A DNA stretch of 19,753 nt from Scatosoma sp045594025 (GCA_045594025.1 JAZNXS010000009.1:1-19753); one strand, 5' to 3'. Positions 7,448-14,957 are shown, counted from the first letter of the stretch. Numbers and translations: made by a program. Notes: generated by a model from the letters alone, not told the origin.

Positions 7448-8809
7448 ATGAGTGAAACTGTAAGATTTACGCTACCAAAAGCGCTTGTGCGGCTTGCAGA
7501 ACGTTGTTCTGCCCCTCTCTACGTTGTCGGCGGCGCCGTACGGGATTTTCTTGCAGGACTGCATAGCGCCTCGCAGGATTTAGACATCTGCTCCCCTATG
7601 CCCTTCCACGAATTTCTCGATACCGCAACACAATTGGGGTTCGAGGCAAAATCCGTCTTTAAAAACACGGGCACCGTAAAGCTTAAAGATAGAGACGGCG
7701 TCGAATACGAATATTGCAGTTTTCGATCCGACCGCTACGTAAGGGGTATCCATGTACCCGTTGAAACCTTTTTCACCGAGGATATTACGTTAGACGCAAG
7801 GCGTAGAGACTTTACGGCAAACGCCGTATATTACGACATCAGGCAAGGCGTTTTCGTCGATCCGTTAAACGGCATCGCCGCTATTAAAGAAAAGCGGCTT
7901 ACCGCCGTTGCCCCTGCCCATAAGGTGTTTGGGGAGGACGGTTTGCGTTTAATGCGACTCGCCAGACAAGCGGCGCGCCTCGGATTTACCCCCGATAACG
8001 AATGTCTTTTAGGCGCAAAAGCCAACGCCCATCTCATCGACGATATCAGCGCCGAACGAATTTTCACTGAACTAAGCACCCTGCTTATTGCCGACACCAA
8101 ATACGGCATAAAAGAGGGGCATTACCACGGATTAAAGCTTCTGGACGAAGTTGGCGTACTTGAACGTATTCTCCCCGAGCTCGCCCTTGGAAAAGGCATG
8201 TTGCAACGTGCAGATTTCCATAAATACGACGTTTTGGAACATTCTTTCCGCGCCGCATTATACGCGCCGCCTCATCTTCGTCTTGCCGCGCTGTTGCACG
8301 ACGTTGGAAAGCCGTTTTGCACGTTGCGCGACGGGAACGCGTATGAACACCCCACCGAGGGCGCCCGTATTGCAAAATCCGTTTTACAGCGTTTAAAAGC
8401 GCCAAATAAATGGATTGAACGCATACCTGCCCTTGTGCAATGGCACATGTATGATTTTAACTGCCAAACAGGAGAAAAGAAACTTCGCCGTTTTTTCATC
8501 TCCCATTACGGTGTGTTAGAGGATTTGCTCTTGCTAAAACAAGCGGACTTTTCCGCATGCACGGACGATTTATCTCCTGCGCCTACCTGCGTACGCTGGC
8601 AGGCTCTGCTGGAAAAAATGCAAAGCCAAAACGTACCCTTCACGTTAAAACAGCTTGCCGTTTCAGGGAAAGATCTTTTGAACGTCGTTCCCACAAGCTC
8701 TATTTCCGATATTCTCAATCAGTTGCTACTGCACACAGCTTGCAATCCACAGGATAATGAAAAAACAAAACTCTTGCGTATCGCAAACGGGTTGAAAAAT
8801 AATCGATAA
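7448..8809 (+). CDS. cca: CCA-adding tRNA nucleotidyltransferase with HD domain
   Basis: Class II nucleotidyltransferase of 453 aa that builds or repairs the 3' CCA of tRNAs. The head domain shows YVVGGAVRDFLAG (res 25-37) and the catalytic pair in SQDLDIC (Asp44, Asp46). The nucleotide-selection motif is ARRRDFTANAVYYD (117-130), and the neck-forming block is EDGLRLMRLARQAARLGF (163-180). The C-terminal half carries an HD phosphohydrolase signature (DVLEHS, then LLHDVGKP with His284/Asp285). This could add 2',3'-cyclic phosphodiesterase or phosphatase activity; such HD-containing forms are common in bacteria. SD AGGGAGG sits seven bases before the ATG. Single-gene unit with its own promoter and terminator. 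A CCA-adding rather than A- or C-adding specificity, or a poly(A) polymerase role, cannot be told apart by eye, but the motif set favours CCA addition. Confidence 0.92.
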   Translation: MSETVRFTLPKALVRLAERCSAPLYVVGGAVRDFLAGLHSASQDLDICSPMPFHEFLDTATQLGFEAKSVFKNTGTVKLKDRDGVEYEYCSFRSDRYVRGIHVPVETFFTEDITLDARRRDFTANAVYYDIRQGVFVDPLNGIAAIKEKRLTAVAPAHKVFGEDGLRLMRLARQAARLGFTPDNECLLGAKANAHLIDDISAERIFTELSTLLIADTKYGIKEGHYHGLKLLDEVGVLERILPELALGKGMLQRADFHKYDVLEHSFRAALYAPPHLRLAALLHDVGKPFCTLRDGNAYEHPTEGARIAKSVLQRLKAPNKWIERIPALVQWHMYDFNCQTGEKKLRRFFISHYGVLEDLLLLKQADFSACTDDLSPAPTCVRWQALLEKMQSQNVPFTLKQLAVSGKDLLNVVPTSSISDILNQLLLHTACNPQDNEKTKLLRIANGLKNNR

Positions 8810-8813
8810 CCAT

Positions 8814-8840
8814 AACGTCGGCAAACGCCGACGTTTTTTT
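8814..8840 (+). terminator. Terminator of cca
   Basis: A 9-bp stem AACGTCGGC/GCCGACGTT (8814-8822 with 8827-8835, loop AAAC) is followed by a T-tract to 8840. The T-tract overlaps the glpK stop codon (8839-8841) on the other strand. The minus strand lacks a clear U-run, so it is a poor terminator for glpK. Confidence 0.88.
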
Positions 8841-10326
8841 ACGGTAATTCCCAGCCTAAGCTGCGCTCTACCGCCCTATGCCACTTCTTCATTTTTTCTT
8901 CGCGCTCCGCCTGCGGCATTAAGGGAGAATAGGTCTTGTCCAACTCCTGCGCTTTCGCAAGCGCGTATTTATCCTGCCATACCCCTACCGTTAAGCCTGC
9001 AAGGCGAGCTACCCCGATCGAAGTGGTTTCATGGGAGACGGGCTTTGCGACCTCCGTCCCCAAAATATCCGCCTGAAACTGCATCAAAAATCCGTCTCGA
9101 GACGCGCCACCGTCTACCTTTAAGGATTGAATGGGCATACCCATGTCCCGTTCCATTGCCGAAACGAGATCCGCCGACTGAAAGGCAATCGATTCCTGCG
9201 CGGCACGAATAATATGCTCTCTTTTCGTACCTCTCGTGATCCCCACAATCGTGCCTCTTGCATACATATCCCAGTACGGTGCGCCAATGCCCGTAAATGC
9301 CGGAACAATATAAACGCCGCCCGTATCGGGTACTTTTCTTGCATAATATTCCGCATCGCGGCTATCCGTAAAGAAACGCATTTCATCACGCAACCATTGA
9401 ATGACCGCGCCGCCGATAAAAACGCTCCCTTCCAAGGCATACTGCGGTTTTTCTCCTTTGAGCGTCGCCGCCAAAGTCGTCAACAAACCGTTTTCGCTAA
9501 CAGGACGATTTTCCCCTGCGTTCATTAGCAGGAAACAACCAGTACCGTATGTATTTTTGCCCTCGCCACGCTGATAACAGCCTTGGCCGAACAGCGCCGC
9601 CTGCTGATCCCCTGCAATACCTGCAATGGGTACTTGCACGCCGTTGATTCCTGCATACCCGAAAATTTCCCCCGAACTCTTCACTTCGGGAAGCATGGAA
9701 CGAGGCACACCAAACAGCTGTAACAGCTCGTCATCCCAGTCCATGGTATTGATATTAAAGAGCATTGTTCTTGACGCGTTGGTGACGTCGGTTACGTGAT
9801 TTTTTCCACCCGTCAGTTTCCAAACGAGCCAAGTATCTACCGTACCGAACAGCAGTTCTCCTTTTTCCGCGCGTTCTCTTGCACCCTCGACGTGGTTCAA
9901 AATCCACTCCACTTTACTTGCAGAGAAATATGCATCGGGGATCAAACCCGTCTTAAAACGAATGGTTTCCGCATAGCCTTGCTCTTTTAACTGCAGAATA
10001 CGGTCTGCCGTTCTACGGCATTGCCAAACGATGGCACTATATACCGGTTTGCCCGTGTTTTTATCCCAAACCAAGGTCGTTTCACGCTGATTGGTAATGC
10101 CGATTGCCGCAATATCCTCTGCGGAAACATTGCTCTTTGCAAGCAATTCCATCATAACCCCGTACTGGCTGGACCAAATATCGATTGGATCGTGTTCTAC
10201 CCAGCCTTCATCAGGATAAATCTGCGGAAATTCACGGCTTAAAATCGCCGTGATCTGCTCTTGTTCGTTGACAAGCGCCACACGCGAAGAGGTCGTCCCT
10301 TGATCGAGCGCAATAATGTATTTCAT
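8839..10326 (-). CDS. glpK: Glycerol kinase
   Basis: FGGY-family kinase of 495 aa converting glycerol and ATP to sn-glycerol-3-phosphate in the cytoplasm. Motifs: MKYIIALDQGTTSSR at the N-terminus (phosphate loop), GITNQRETTLVW (the Arg-Glu pair contacts glycerol), IVWQCRRT, the ATP-binding KNTYGTGCF segment, and the FGGY signature region GGASRDGFLMQFQADILG. Length matches the usual 495-502. The reading frame extends 30 codons upstream to 10416, but that part runs into the 126-bp repeat array. The ATG at 10326 starts the conserved sequence and has AAAGGG just upstream (spacing short). No glpF or glpD is adjacent and no strong promoter is visible between galK and glpK, so it may depend on the lgt-galK transcript. 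Confidence 0.95.
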   Translation of the reverse strand: MKYIIALDQGTTSSRVALVNEQEQITAILSREFPQIYPDEGWVEHDPIDIWSSQYGVMMELLAKSNVSAEDIAAIGITNQRETTLVWDKNTGKPVYSAIVWQCRRTADRILQLKEQGYAETIRFKTGLIPDAYFSASKVEWILNHVEGARERAEKGELLFGTVDTWLVWKLTGGKNHVTDVTNASRTMLFNINTMDWDDELLQLFGVPRSMLPEVKSSGEIFGYAGINGVQVPIAGIAGDQQAALFGQGCYQRGEGKNTYGTGCFLLMNAGENRPVSENGLLTTLAATLKGEKPQYALEGSVFIGGAVIQWLRDEMRFFTDSRDAEYYARKVPDTGGVYIVPAFTGIGAPYWDMYARGTIVGITRGTKREHIIRAAQESIAFQSADLVSAMERDMGMPIQSLKVDGGASRDGFLMQFQADILGTEVAKPVSHETTSIGVARLAGLTVGVWQDKYALAKAQELDKTYSPLMPQAEREEKMKKWHRAVERSLGWELP

Positions 10327-10384
10327 TTTCCCTTTCACTTCCTTACGTTTGTGTTTTTGTAACCTAGATGATTGGATATAAGAA

Positions 10385-10671
10385 AGTCCGCCGCCGTATT
10401 GCGACGTATATTCCAAAGTTTTTTAAAACGGCGCAGATACGAGCAAGACAAGTAGGACGCGGCTTTTCCGACGGGAGTTTACTGAGCGTAAACGAGCAAG
10501 GAAAAACGTAAGTCCGCCGCCGTATCGCGACGTATATTCCAAAGTTTTTTAAAACGGCGCAGATACGAGCAAGACAAGTAGGACGCGGCTTTTCCGACGG
10601 GAGTTTACTAAGCGTAAACGAGCAAGGAAAAACGTAAGTCCGCCGCCGTATTGCGACGTATATCCGTCGTT
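10385..10671 (-). repeat. 126-bp tandem repeat array, locus 1 (galK-glpK)
   Basis: Two full units (10385-10510 and 10511-10636) differ at only two positions. A third is partial: 27 matching bases from 10637, then a distinct end. At the galK side the array closes with CGACG-TATATC-CGTCG (10654-10669), a small hairpin two bases from the galK stop. There is no reading frame of note and no ribosome binding site. The unit aligns almost without gaps to the array at 14998-15196. Conserved parts on the + strand are GTATTGCGACG, AACGGCG.AGAT.CGAGCAAGAC, and CCGAC.GGAGT.TACT. The array fills most of the 345-base gap between galK and glpK. Function unknown. Strand is given by transcription of the flanking genes. 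Confidence 0.9.
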
Positions 10672-11829
10672 TTACAGTTTTTCGACGGTAATCCCATCCT
10701 CTATCGAAGTCTCATAAAAGCTTGCGCTGTAGCCGATGGCATCGCGGTAAGCCCTGCCTACGCGACGAATAAAGCCTTCCACCGCCGTCTTTTTTACAAT
10801 GGAAATGGTGCAACCGCCAAACCCTGCGCCGATCATACGGGAGCCTAAGCATTCCGCCTCCTTTCTGGCAAGGCCGCTGAGCATATCCAGCTCTTTCCCG
10901 GTCACCTCGTACAAATCACGAAGGCTGGCATGGCTTTCGTTGAGCAATCTGCCCAACTCGACAAGATCGCCATTCTTCAATGCCGCTACCGCTTGATGCA
11001 CGCGTTCACATTCCATGATGACGTGTTCCGCGCGCTTGCCGATTACCCCAGTAAGCAGATGCTTTCTTTCAGCAAACTGTTTGGGCGTTACCTCGGCAAG
11101 ACAGCGAACGGGCAACGTTTCCCGAATCACTTTCAACGCAGTTTCCACCTCTTGTCTGCGGACGTTATATTTGCTCTCCACAAGGTTATGCGGCTTGTTG
11201 CAGTTGGCTACGACAAGGCAATATTCTCCCAGTTGCAAGGGTACGTATTCGTATTCAAGCGTAGCGCAGTTGAGCAATACGGCATGATCCTTTTTACCCA
11301 TCGCGGAGGCAAACTGATCCATGATACCGCAATTTACCCCTGCATATTGATTTTCCGCTTTTTGGGAAAGCAGAGCAAGCTTAACCTTATCATACGCAAC
11401 GCCTGCGTACTCGCAAAGGGTCACCGCCGTTGCCACCTCGATTGCCGCCGAGGAAGATAAACCGCTGCCAAAGGGTACCGTGCAATCGTAATACAAATCG
11501 CAACCGACAATCTCTACCCCTTCCTGTTGCAGAAAATACGCAACGCCTGCTTGGTAGTTACCGATTTTTAAACCTTTATAGGTATCCAGCTTCGCCGTGT
11601 CAAGTTCCACGACTCCATCAATGCCCGTAAACGCCATACGGATTGTATTGCCGCCCGTTTTTCTTGCGTATACGTTACAACGCAGATTAAGCGCCGCAGG
11701 GAATACGTTCCCTCCGCAATAATCCACGTGCTCCCCGATGACGTTGATTCTGCCTGCCGCGGTAAATAAATTTTCCGCAGGCGCCCCAAATGTCTTTTCA
11801 AAACAATGCATAGCTTCTGTCTTTTTCAT
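10672..11829 (-). CDS. galK: Galactokinase
   Basis: GHMP-family kinase of 385 aa that phosphorylates alpha-D-galactose at C1, the entry step of the Leloir pathway. Visible signatures are the galactokinase motif GRINVIGEHVDYCGG (26-40), the ATP loop VPFGSGLSSSAA (118-129), GIMDQFASA with putative catalytic Asp171, and the C-terminal GAGFGGCTI. The substrate signature GEHVDY distinguishes it from mevalonate or homoserine kinases. The start overlaps the tail region of lgt: only four bases separate the lgt stop from the galK ATG, and the AAAGGA ribosome site lies inside lgt, which indicates translational coupling. galT and galE are not in the window. A tandem repeat array follows two bases after the stop. 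Confidence 0.95.
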   Translation of the reverse strand: MKKTEAMHCFEKTFGAPAENLFTAAGRINVIGEHVDYCGGNVFPAALNLRCNVYARKTGGNTIRMAFTGIDGVVELDTAKLDTYKGLKIGNYQAGVAYFLQQEGVEIVGCDLYYDCTVPFGSGLSSSAAIEVATAVTLCEYAGVAYDKVKLALLSQKAENQYAGVNCGIMDQFASAMGKKDHAVLLNCATLEYEYVPLQLGEYCLVVANCNKPHNLVESKYNVRRQEVETALKVIRETLPVRCLAEVTPKQFAERKHLLTGVIGKRAEHVIMECERVHQAVAALKNGDLVELGRLLNESHASLRDLYEVTGKELDMLSGLARKEAECLGSRMIGAGFGGCTISIVKKTAVEGFIRRVGRAYRDAIGYSASFYETSIEDGITVEKL

Positions 11830-11833
11830 ACTC

Positions 11834-12640
11834 TTATTCCTTTCTCGTTGTTTTCTTCTTCAAGAACCATAAAGCAACATAAACAAGCCCTACGACAACC
11901 ATAATCACCGCAATCAACTGAGAGGGACTAAGCCAAGGAATGATGGTTGCGCCTCTCTCGTCCGCGCGCGCGTACTCAATGCAAAATCGCCAAATACCGT
12001 ACAACACGCAGTAAATCGGCATTAAAGGGAAACGGCCCTCGTTCTCTTTTCCAAACTTTTTAAAGAAAAGGAAGAAGAGGCTTCCCGATACAATAAACAG
12101 GAAAATCGCTTCGAATAACTGTATGGGCACGACCTTTGCGCTGACATACGTTACACCGTTCACCGTGACGCCGTTATAATGCATTACGCCGTACCATGCA
12201 TCCGTCAAACCGCCGTGACAGCACCCTGCCATCAGACAACCGATTCTGCCGATTCCGTGCGCCAACGGAATAATGCAAGCCGCTATATCCAGCATCGCGC
12301 CGAACTTCGCCTTGGCTTCGCCGTCTTTGCACCAAAGCTTCCCAAGCCCGAACCATACGCCCAAAAACGCGAGTACACCAAAAATCAAACCACCGTAGAA
12401 GGTCATTCCCGAAAGTTGAAATACTCCCGTTTTCAACCAGTTATATACCGCTTGGAAAAGCACCGCGCCGACAAAGCCGATAATCACCGCCAAAACGATT
12501 GCTATAATCAATACTTTTTGAAGTTTGATTGAAAATTTCCGCATAACGCCCATGTGGTCGGCTAAGACCATGGATACAATGATGGCAATGATCAAACACA
12601 AATCGTATAAGCCACCGGAAAGCGCCAAACTGGGAAACAT
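11834..12640 (-). CDS. lgt: Prolipoprotein diacylglyceryl transferase, GCC-type variant
   Basis: Integral membrane enzyme moving diacylglycerol from phosphatidylglycerol to the lipobox cysteine of prolipoproteins. At 268 aa it has about seven hydrophobic segments. The Lgt signature region reads AHGIGRIGCLMAGCCHG (around res 127-143) instead of the classical HGLGRIGNFINGE, a variant I know from many Gram-positive Lgt-like proteins. Other family marks are MTFYGGLIFG and the late GIWRFCIEYARADERG. The reading frame opens with TTG at 12646, but the ATG at 12640 is six bases from a perfect AAGGAGG and is the start. It is followed after four bases by galK and has its own strong promoter. A paralogue with another acyl acceptor cannot be excluded. 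The LRR lipoprotein in this window would be a natural substrate. Confidence 0.86.
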   Translation of the reverse strand: MFPSLALSGGLYDLCLIIAIIVSMVLADHMGVMRKFSIKLQKVLIIAIVLAVIIGFVGAVLFQAVYNWLKTGVFQLSGMTFYGGLIFGVLAFLGVWFGLGKLWCKDGEAKAKFGAMLDIAACIIPLAHGIGRIGCLMAGCCHGGLTDAWYGVMHYNGVTVNGVTYVSAKVVPIQLFEAIFLFIVSGSLFFLFFKKFGKENEGRFPLMPIYCVLYGIWRFCIEYARADERGATIIPWLSPSQLIAVIMVVVGLVYVALWFLKKKTTRKE

Positions 12641-12658
12641 ATCCAACCTCCTTACAAA

Positions 12659-12681
12659 AATTTATCTCTATGAGATAAATT
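12659..12681. promoter_or_regulatory. Perfect inverted repeat at the lgt transcription start
   Basis: AATTTATCTC (12659-12668) and GAGATAAATT (12672-12681) form a perfect 10-bp inverted repeat with a three-base centre. It overlaps the last bases of the lgt -10 box and the predicted start site. It could be a repressor operator or a hairpin at the mRNA 5' end, just before the AAGGAGG. Confidence 0.5.
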
Positions 12682-12707
12682 ATACATCAATCATAATCCT
12701 TTGTCAA
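12679..12707 (-). promoter_or_regulatory. Consensus sigma-A promoter of lgt-galK
   Basis: On the minus strand, TTGACA (12707-12702), 17 bp, TATAAT (12684-12679): a full consensus match in both boxes. The start would be near 12672, giving a leader of about 31 nt. Confidence 0.88.
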
Positions 12708-12735
12708 TCCTACAAGGAAATTTTTCTGTGAATAA

Positions 12736-12765
12736 AGAAAAAAACCGTGTTCTTCACACGGTTTT
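12736..12765 (-). terminator. Terminator of csp
   Basis: On the minus strand the stem AAAACCGTGT/ACACGGTTTT (12765-12756 with 12750-12741, loop GAAGA) continues into a run of U residues (complement of the A-run at 12737-12744). It sits just after the csp stop and before the lgt promoter. Confidence 0.87.
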
Positions 12766-12772
12766 CATGGTT

Positions 12773-12985
12773 TTAAAGCGCTTTTACGTTGATTGCCCGA
12801 AGCTTTTCAGGATTTTTGGGATCGGGTTCGGTTTCGTAGGTAACTTTCTGCCCTTCTTTCAGTCTTCTGTATCCCTCTGCAATAATTGCCGAGAAATGCA
12901 CGAACACATCGTCTCCTCCTTCGTCTCCGGCGATAAAACCGTAGCCTTTTTCAGCGTTAAACCACTTCACTGTACCTTGTGCCAT
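12773..12985 (-). CDS. Cold-shock protein, CspA/CspB family
   Basis: A 70-aa OB-fold single-strand nucleic acid binding protein acting as an RNA chaperone. MAQGTVKWFNAEKGYGFI carries RNP1 (KGYGFI, 13-18), and DVFVHFSAI carries RNP2 (VFVHF, 27-31). The rest (EGQKVTYETE..., then NPEKLRAINVKAL) matches the family over its full length. The ATG at 12985 is seven bases from GGGGG in AAGGGGGT. The in-frame GTG one codon upstream is too close to that site. It is a single-gene unit with an excellent promoter, a 230-nt leader full of inverted repeats, and a terminator. Confidence 0.95.
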   Translation of the reverse strand: MAQGTVKWFNAEKGYGFIAGDEGGDDVFVHFSAIIAEGYRRLKEGQKVTYETEPDPKNPEKLRAINVKAL

Positions 12986-13215
12986 CACGGTACCCCCTTG
13001 AAAAAAATTTTTCAGCGATAAATCTGGCGCAAAGTACCCCCGTCATTTCTATCAATTTTTAAAATTAGCGAAGATAGAACGAACTCGATCTAGAATAGCG
13101 AATTTTTACTTATCTTCGTTAAACTACTTGTTAACCCGTTGCAATGGCAACGGCGATAAACACGAAACCTCGAAAGCATCGCTTAAAGGCGGGTTCGTTT
13201 TATCTTCGCTAACTT
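12986..13215 (-). promoter_or_regulatory. Long structured 5' leader of csp, candidate thermosensor
   Basis: The promoter at 13222-13250 puts the start near 13215, so about 230 nt precede the csp ATG, as is typical for cold-shock mRNAs. The arms 13065-13086 and 13191-13212 are complementary at 20 of 22 positions. A local hairpin CCGTTGC-AATG-GCAACGG lies at 13136-13153. A further copy of CGAAGATA (minus strand, within 13109-13121) can compete with the 5' arm for the same partner. This covers most of the 380-base gap between csp and uppP; no gene is in it. Confidence 0.65.
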
Positions 13216-13221
13216 AGATTT

Positions 13222-13250
13222 ATTATAGCATATTTTTCTTCGAATTGCAA
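13222..13250 (-). promoter_or_regulatory. Extended -10 promoter of csp
   Basis: On the minus strand, TTGCAA (13250-13245), 17 bp, TATAAT (13227-13222), with TGC directly before the -10 (extended type). The region 13251-13310 beyond it is rich in A and T tracts that may act as an UP element for both csp and uppP. Confidence 0.86.
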
Positions 13251-13310
13251 TACCAAATTAAAATTTTTTACACATTTTTTACTCTTTTTTGCGTTTTTTT
13301 ATCAAAAAAA

Positions 13311-13340
13311 TGGACTTTTCACACACTTTAGTGCTATAAT
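13311..13340 (+). promoter_or_regulatory. Promoter of uppP
   Basis: A consensus TATAAT (13335-13340) preceded by GTGC (extended -10) has a weak -35 TGGACT at 13311-13316 with 18-bp spacing. The start would be near 13347, about 24 nt before the gene. Confidence 0.7.
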
Positions 13341-13370
13341 AAATATATCAACCTATATGAGGGCCTGCTT

Positions 13371-14297
13371 ATGGATTTTTTAGAAACTTTAAAAATCATT
13401 CTCTTGGGTATTATCGAAGGGATTACTGAATGGTTGCCCGTATCCAGTACTGGGCATATGATTTTGGTCAATTACTTTCTCCCCTTGAACAAAGTATCCA
13501 ACGCCTTTGTGGATATGTTCGAATACGTCATACAGCTTGCGGCAATCCTTGCCGTCATCGTCATCTTTTGGAATAAGCTGTTTCCCTTCCGTTTGGAAAA
13601 ACAAACGCAAGAGCCTGCACAAAACGCAGAAGTTACTGAGGAAAACGAGGAAACACCTGCACCCGTGACAAAGACGAAATATAAACTCAACACGGACATG
13701 GGTATCATCAAGCTTTGGCTGAAAGTGATTATTGCCTGCGTTCCTGCCGTGCTTGCGCTTCTCGTCGATCAGCTGTTTGAAAATTTTTCTCCTTTGGTGG
13801 AAAGCTTGATTATTGCATGCGCGCTCATTGTTTACGGCTTAGTATTTATTCTCATCGAAACTTTCCATAGAAAAGAGCCTAAAGTAAAAGAAATTTCCGA
13901 ATTGTCGTATAAATACGCTTTCTTTATCGGATGTTTCCAAGTGCTTGCTTCCATCCCAGGTACGTCCCGTTCGGGCATCACCATCATCGGCGCGTTGCTG
14001 TTGGGCGTTTCCAGAACAGCAGCCACTGAATTCACTTTTTTCCTTGCCATCCCGACCATGGTGGGCGCTAGCGCCTATAAACTTTTGAAATTCTTCTTAG
14101 ATGCCGGTCGTATATCGGGCGCAGAAATCGGCTATCTTGCCGTTGGCTCGATCGTCGCTTTCGCCATCTCCCTCGTTGCGATTCGTTTCCTGACGAATTT
14201 TGTAAAAAAACACGATTTCAAAATCTTTGGTTGGTACCGTATCGCCTTGGGTATTATCGTGATTGCAGCGTTGGTCATTCCACCCCTGGTGGCTTGA
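13371..14297 (+). CDS. uppP: Undecaprenyl-diphosphatase UppP/BacA
   Basis: Membrane phosphatase of 308 aa that recycles undecaprenyl diphosphate to the monophosphate carrier for peptidoglycan synthesis; overproduction is known to give bacitracin resistance. Family box 1 is GIIEGITEWLPVSSTGH (13-29, with Glu16, Glu20 and His29), and box 2 is SIPGTSRSG with the catalytic Arg. Eight or so hydrophobic segments are visible. Between the second membrane segment and the next there is an unusual insertion (about res 76-105) rich in Glu, Gln, Pro and Thr, probably a loop. This explains a length above the usual 265-285. SD GAGGG (13359-13363) is seven bases before the ATG. It is transcribed alone, divergent from csp. 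Confidence 0.94.
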   Translation: MDFLETLKIILLGIIEGITEWLPVSSTGHMILVNYFLPLNKVSNAFVDMFEYVIQLAAILAVIVIFWNKLFPFRLEKQTQEPAQNAEVTEENEETPAPVTKTKYKLNTDMGIIKLWLKVIIACVPAVLALLVDQLFENFSPLVESLIIACALIVYGLVFILIETFHRKEPKVKEISELSYKYAFFIGCFQVLASIPGTSRSGITIIGALLLGVSRTAATEFTFFLAIPTMVGASAYKLLKFFLDAGRISGAEIGYLAVGSIVAFAISLVAIRFLTNFVKKHDFKIFGWYRIALGIIVIAALVIPPLVA

Positions 14298-14305
14298 TTT
14301 TAAAA

Positions 14306-14492
14306 AAGGCTATGTTACAGAGAATGGTTAATTTTAGCCAAAATTTATTTTTAGAAAATTGACGAGAAAAATACAAGAAAGACAAGCGTTTTGCGAGCGC
14401 GCATACCCCCAGTGGTCTGTAACCGAGCAAAACACGAAGCATTTCGCAGTATTTTTCCGTCAAAAATTAACCAAGCAATGTGACAGAGCCTT
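14306..14492. repeat. 187-bp inverted-repeat element after uppP
   Basis: Arms of 30 bp (14306-14335 and 14463-14492) match at 24 of 30 positions once one is reverse-complemented; the outer AAGGCT and inner GGTTAATTTT parts are perfect. The inside is also imperfectly self-complementary (GAAAAATAC... against ...GTATTTTT). There is no reading frame of note. The whole could fold into one long hairpin in RNA or be a MITE-like remnant. No clear target-site duplication is visible. With the next terminator it fills the 258-base gap to the ACT gene. Confidence 0.7.
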
Positions 14493-14506
14493 AAAAAAAT
14501 AGAATA

Positions 14507-14546
14507 AAAAGGGCGAAAATGCGTCATGCATTTTCGCCCTTTTTTA
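14507..14546. terminator. Bidirectional terminator between uppP and the ACT gene
   Basis: A perfect 16-bp stem (14507-14522 with 14528-14543, loop GTCAT) has T's on its 3' side and A's on its 5' side, so it works for both converging genes. Confidence 0.9.
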
Positions 14547-14555
14547 TTGATGATT

Positions 14556-14957
14556 TTAGATGATTTTTGCACCGTTCGCCTTTAAAATTTCCACGGCCTT
14601 TTCAGGGGTGGAAGTTTTAAACGCAATCTTTGCATGTCCGTCCACGCCTGCGTAAGAATACATATATTCTACGTTGACGCACGCTTCGCCAAGCTCGATT
14701 AAAAGCTCTGCCAAAGCCCCTGCTTTATCAGGCACTTCTACCCCGACAAGCTCTACCTCTGAAGAAAGATAGCCTGCGTCTTTCAATGCGGTAAGTGCCT
14801 TTGTATTGTCCTCAGTGATGATACGCAAGATCCCAAACTCCTTAGTATCCGCAATAGACAATGCGTACAAATTCACCCCTGCGTCCTTCAAAACTTTACA
14901 GCAAGCGCTGGCTTTCCCTGCTTCATTTTCCAAAAATACTGCTATCTGTTTAATCAT
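14556..14957 (-). CDS. Tandem ACT-domain protein
   Basis: 133 aa made of two ACT domains. The first is about res 3-66 (IKQIAVFLENEAGKASACCKVL, then GILRIITEDN). The second is about 70-131 (ELVGVEVPDKAGALAELLIELG, then HAKIAFKT). There is no catalytic domain, so it is predicted to bind an amino acid or similar ligand and act as a regulator. Such proteins often lie beside phenylacetate-CoA ligase and indolepyruvate oxidoreductase genes in anaerobes, as here, where it is the last gene of the ior-paaK unit. Aromatic amino acids are a reasonable guess for the ligand. SD GAGGTGG is close before the ATG. It is separated from paaK by a 126-bp-type repeat array. Confidence 0.88.
   Translation of the reverse strand: MIKQIAVFLENEAGKASACCKVLKDAGVNLYALSIADTKEFGILRIITEDNTKALTALKDAGYLSSEVELVGVEVPDKAGALAELLIELGEACVNVEYMYSYAGVDGHAKIAFKTSTPEKAVEILKANGAKII

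Noticed and set aside
10327..10416. 30-residue N-terminal extension of glycerol kinase
   Set aside because: It runs into the tandem repeat; the conserved family sequence starts at MKYIIALDQGTT, and the resulting length is normal for GlpK.
10385..10671. CRISPR array
   Set aside because: The repeated units are 126 bp, directly adjacent and nearly identical throughout, with no short repeats separated by unique spacers and no cas genes.
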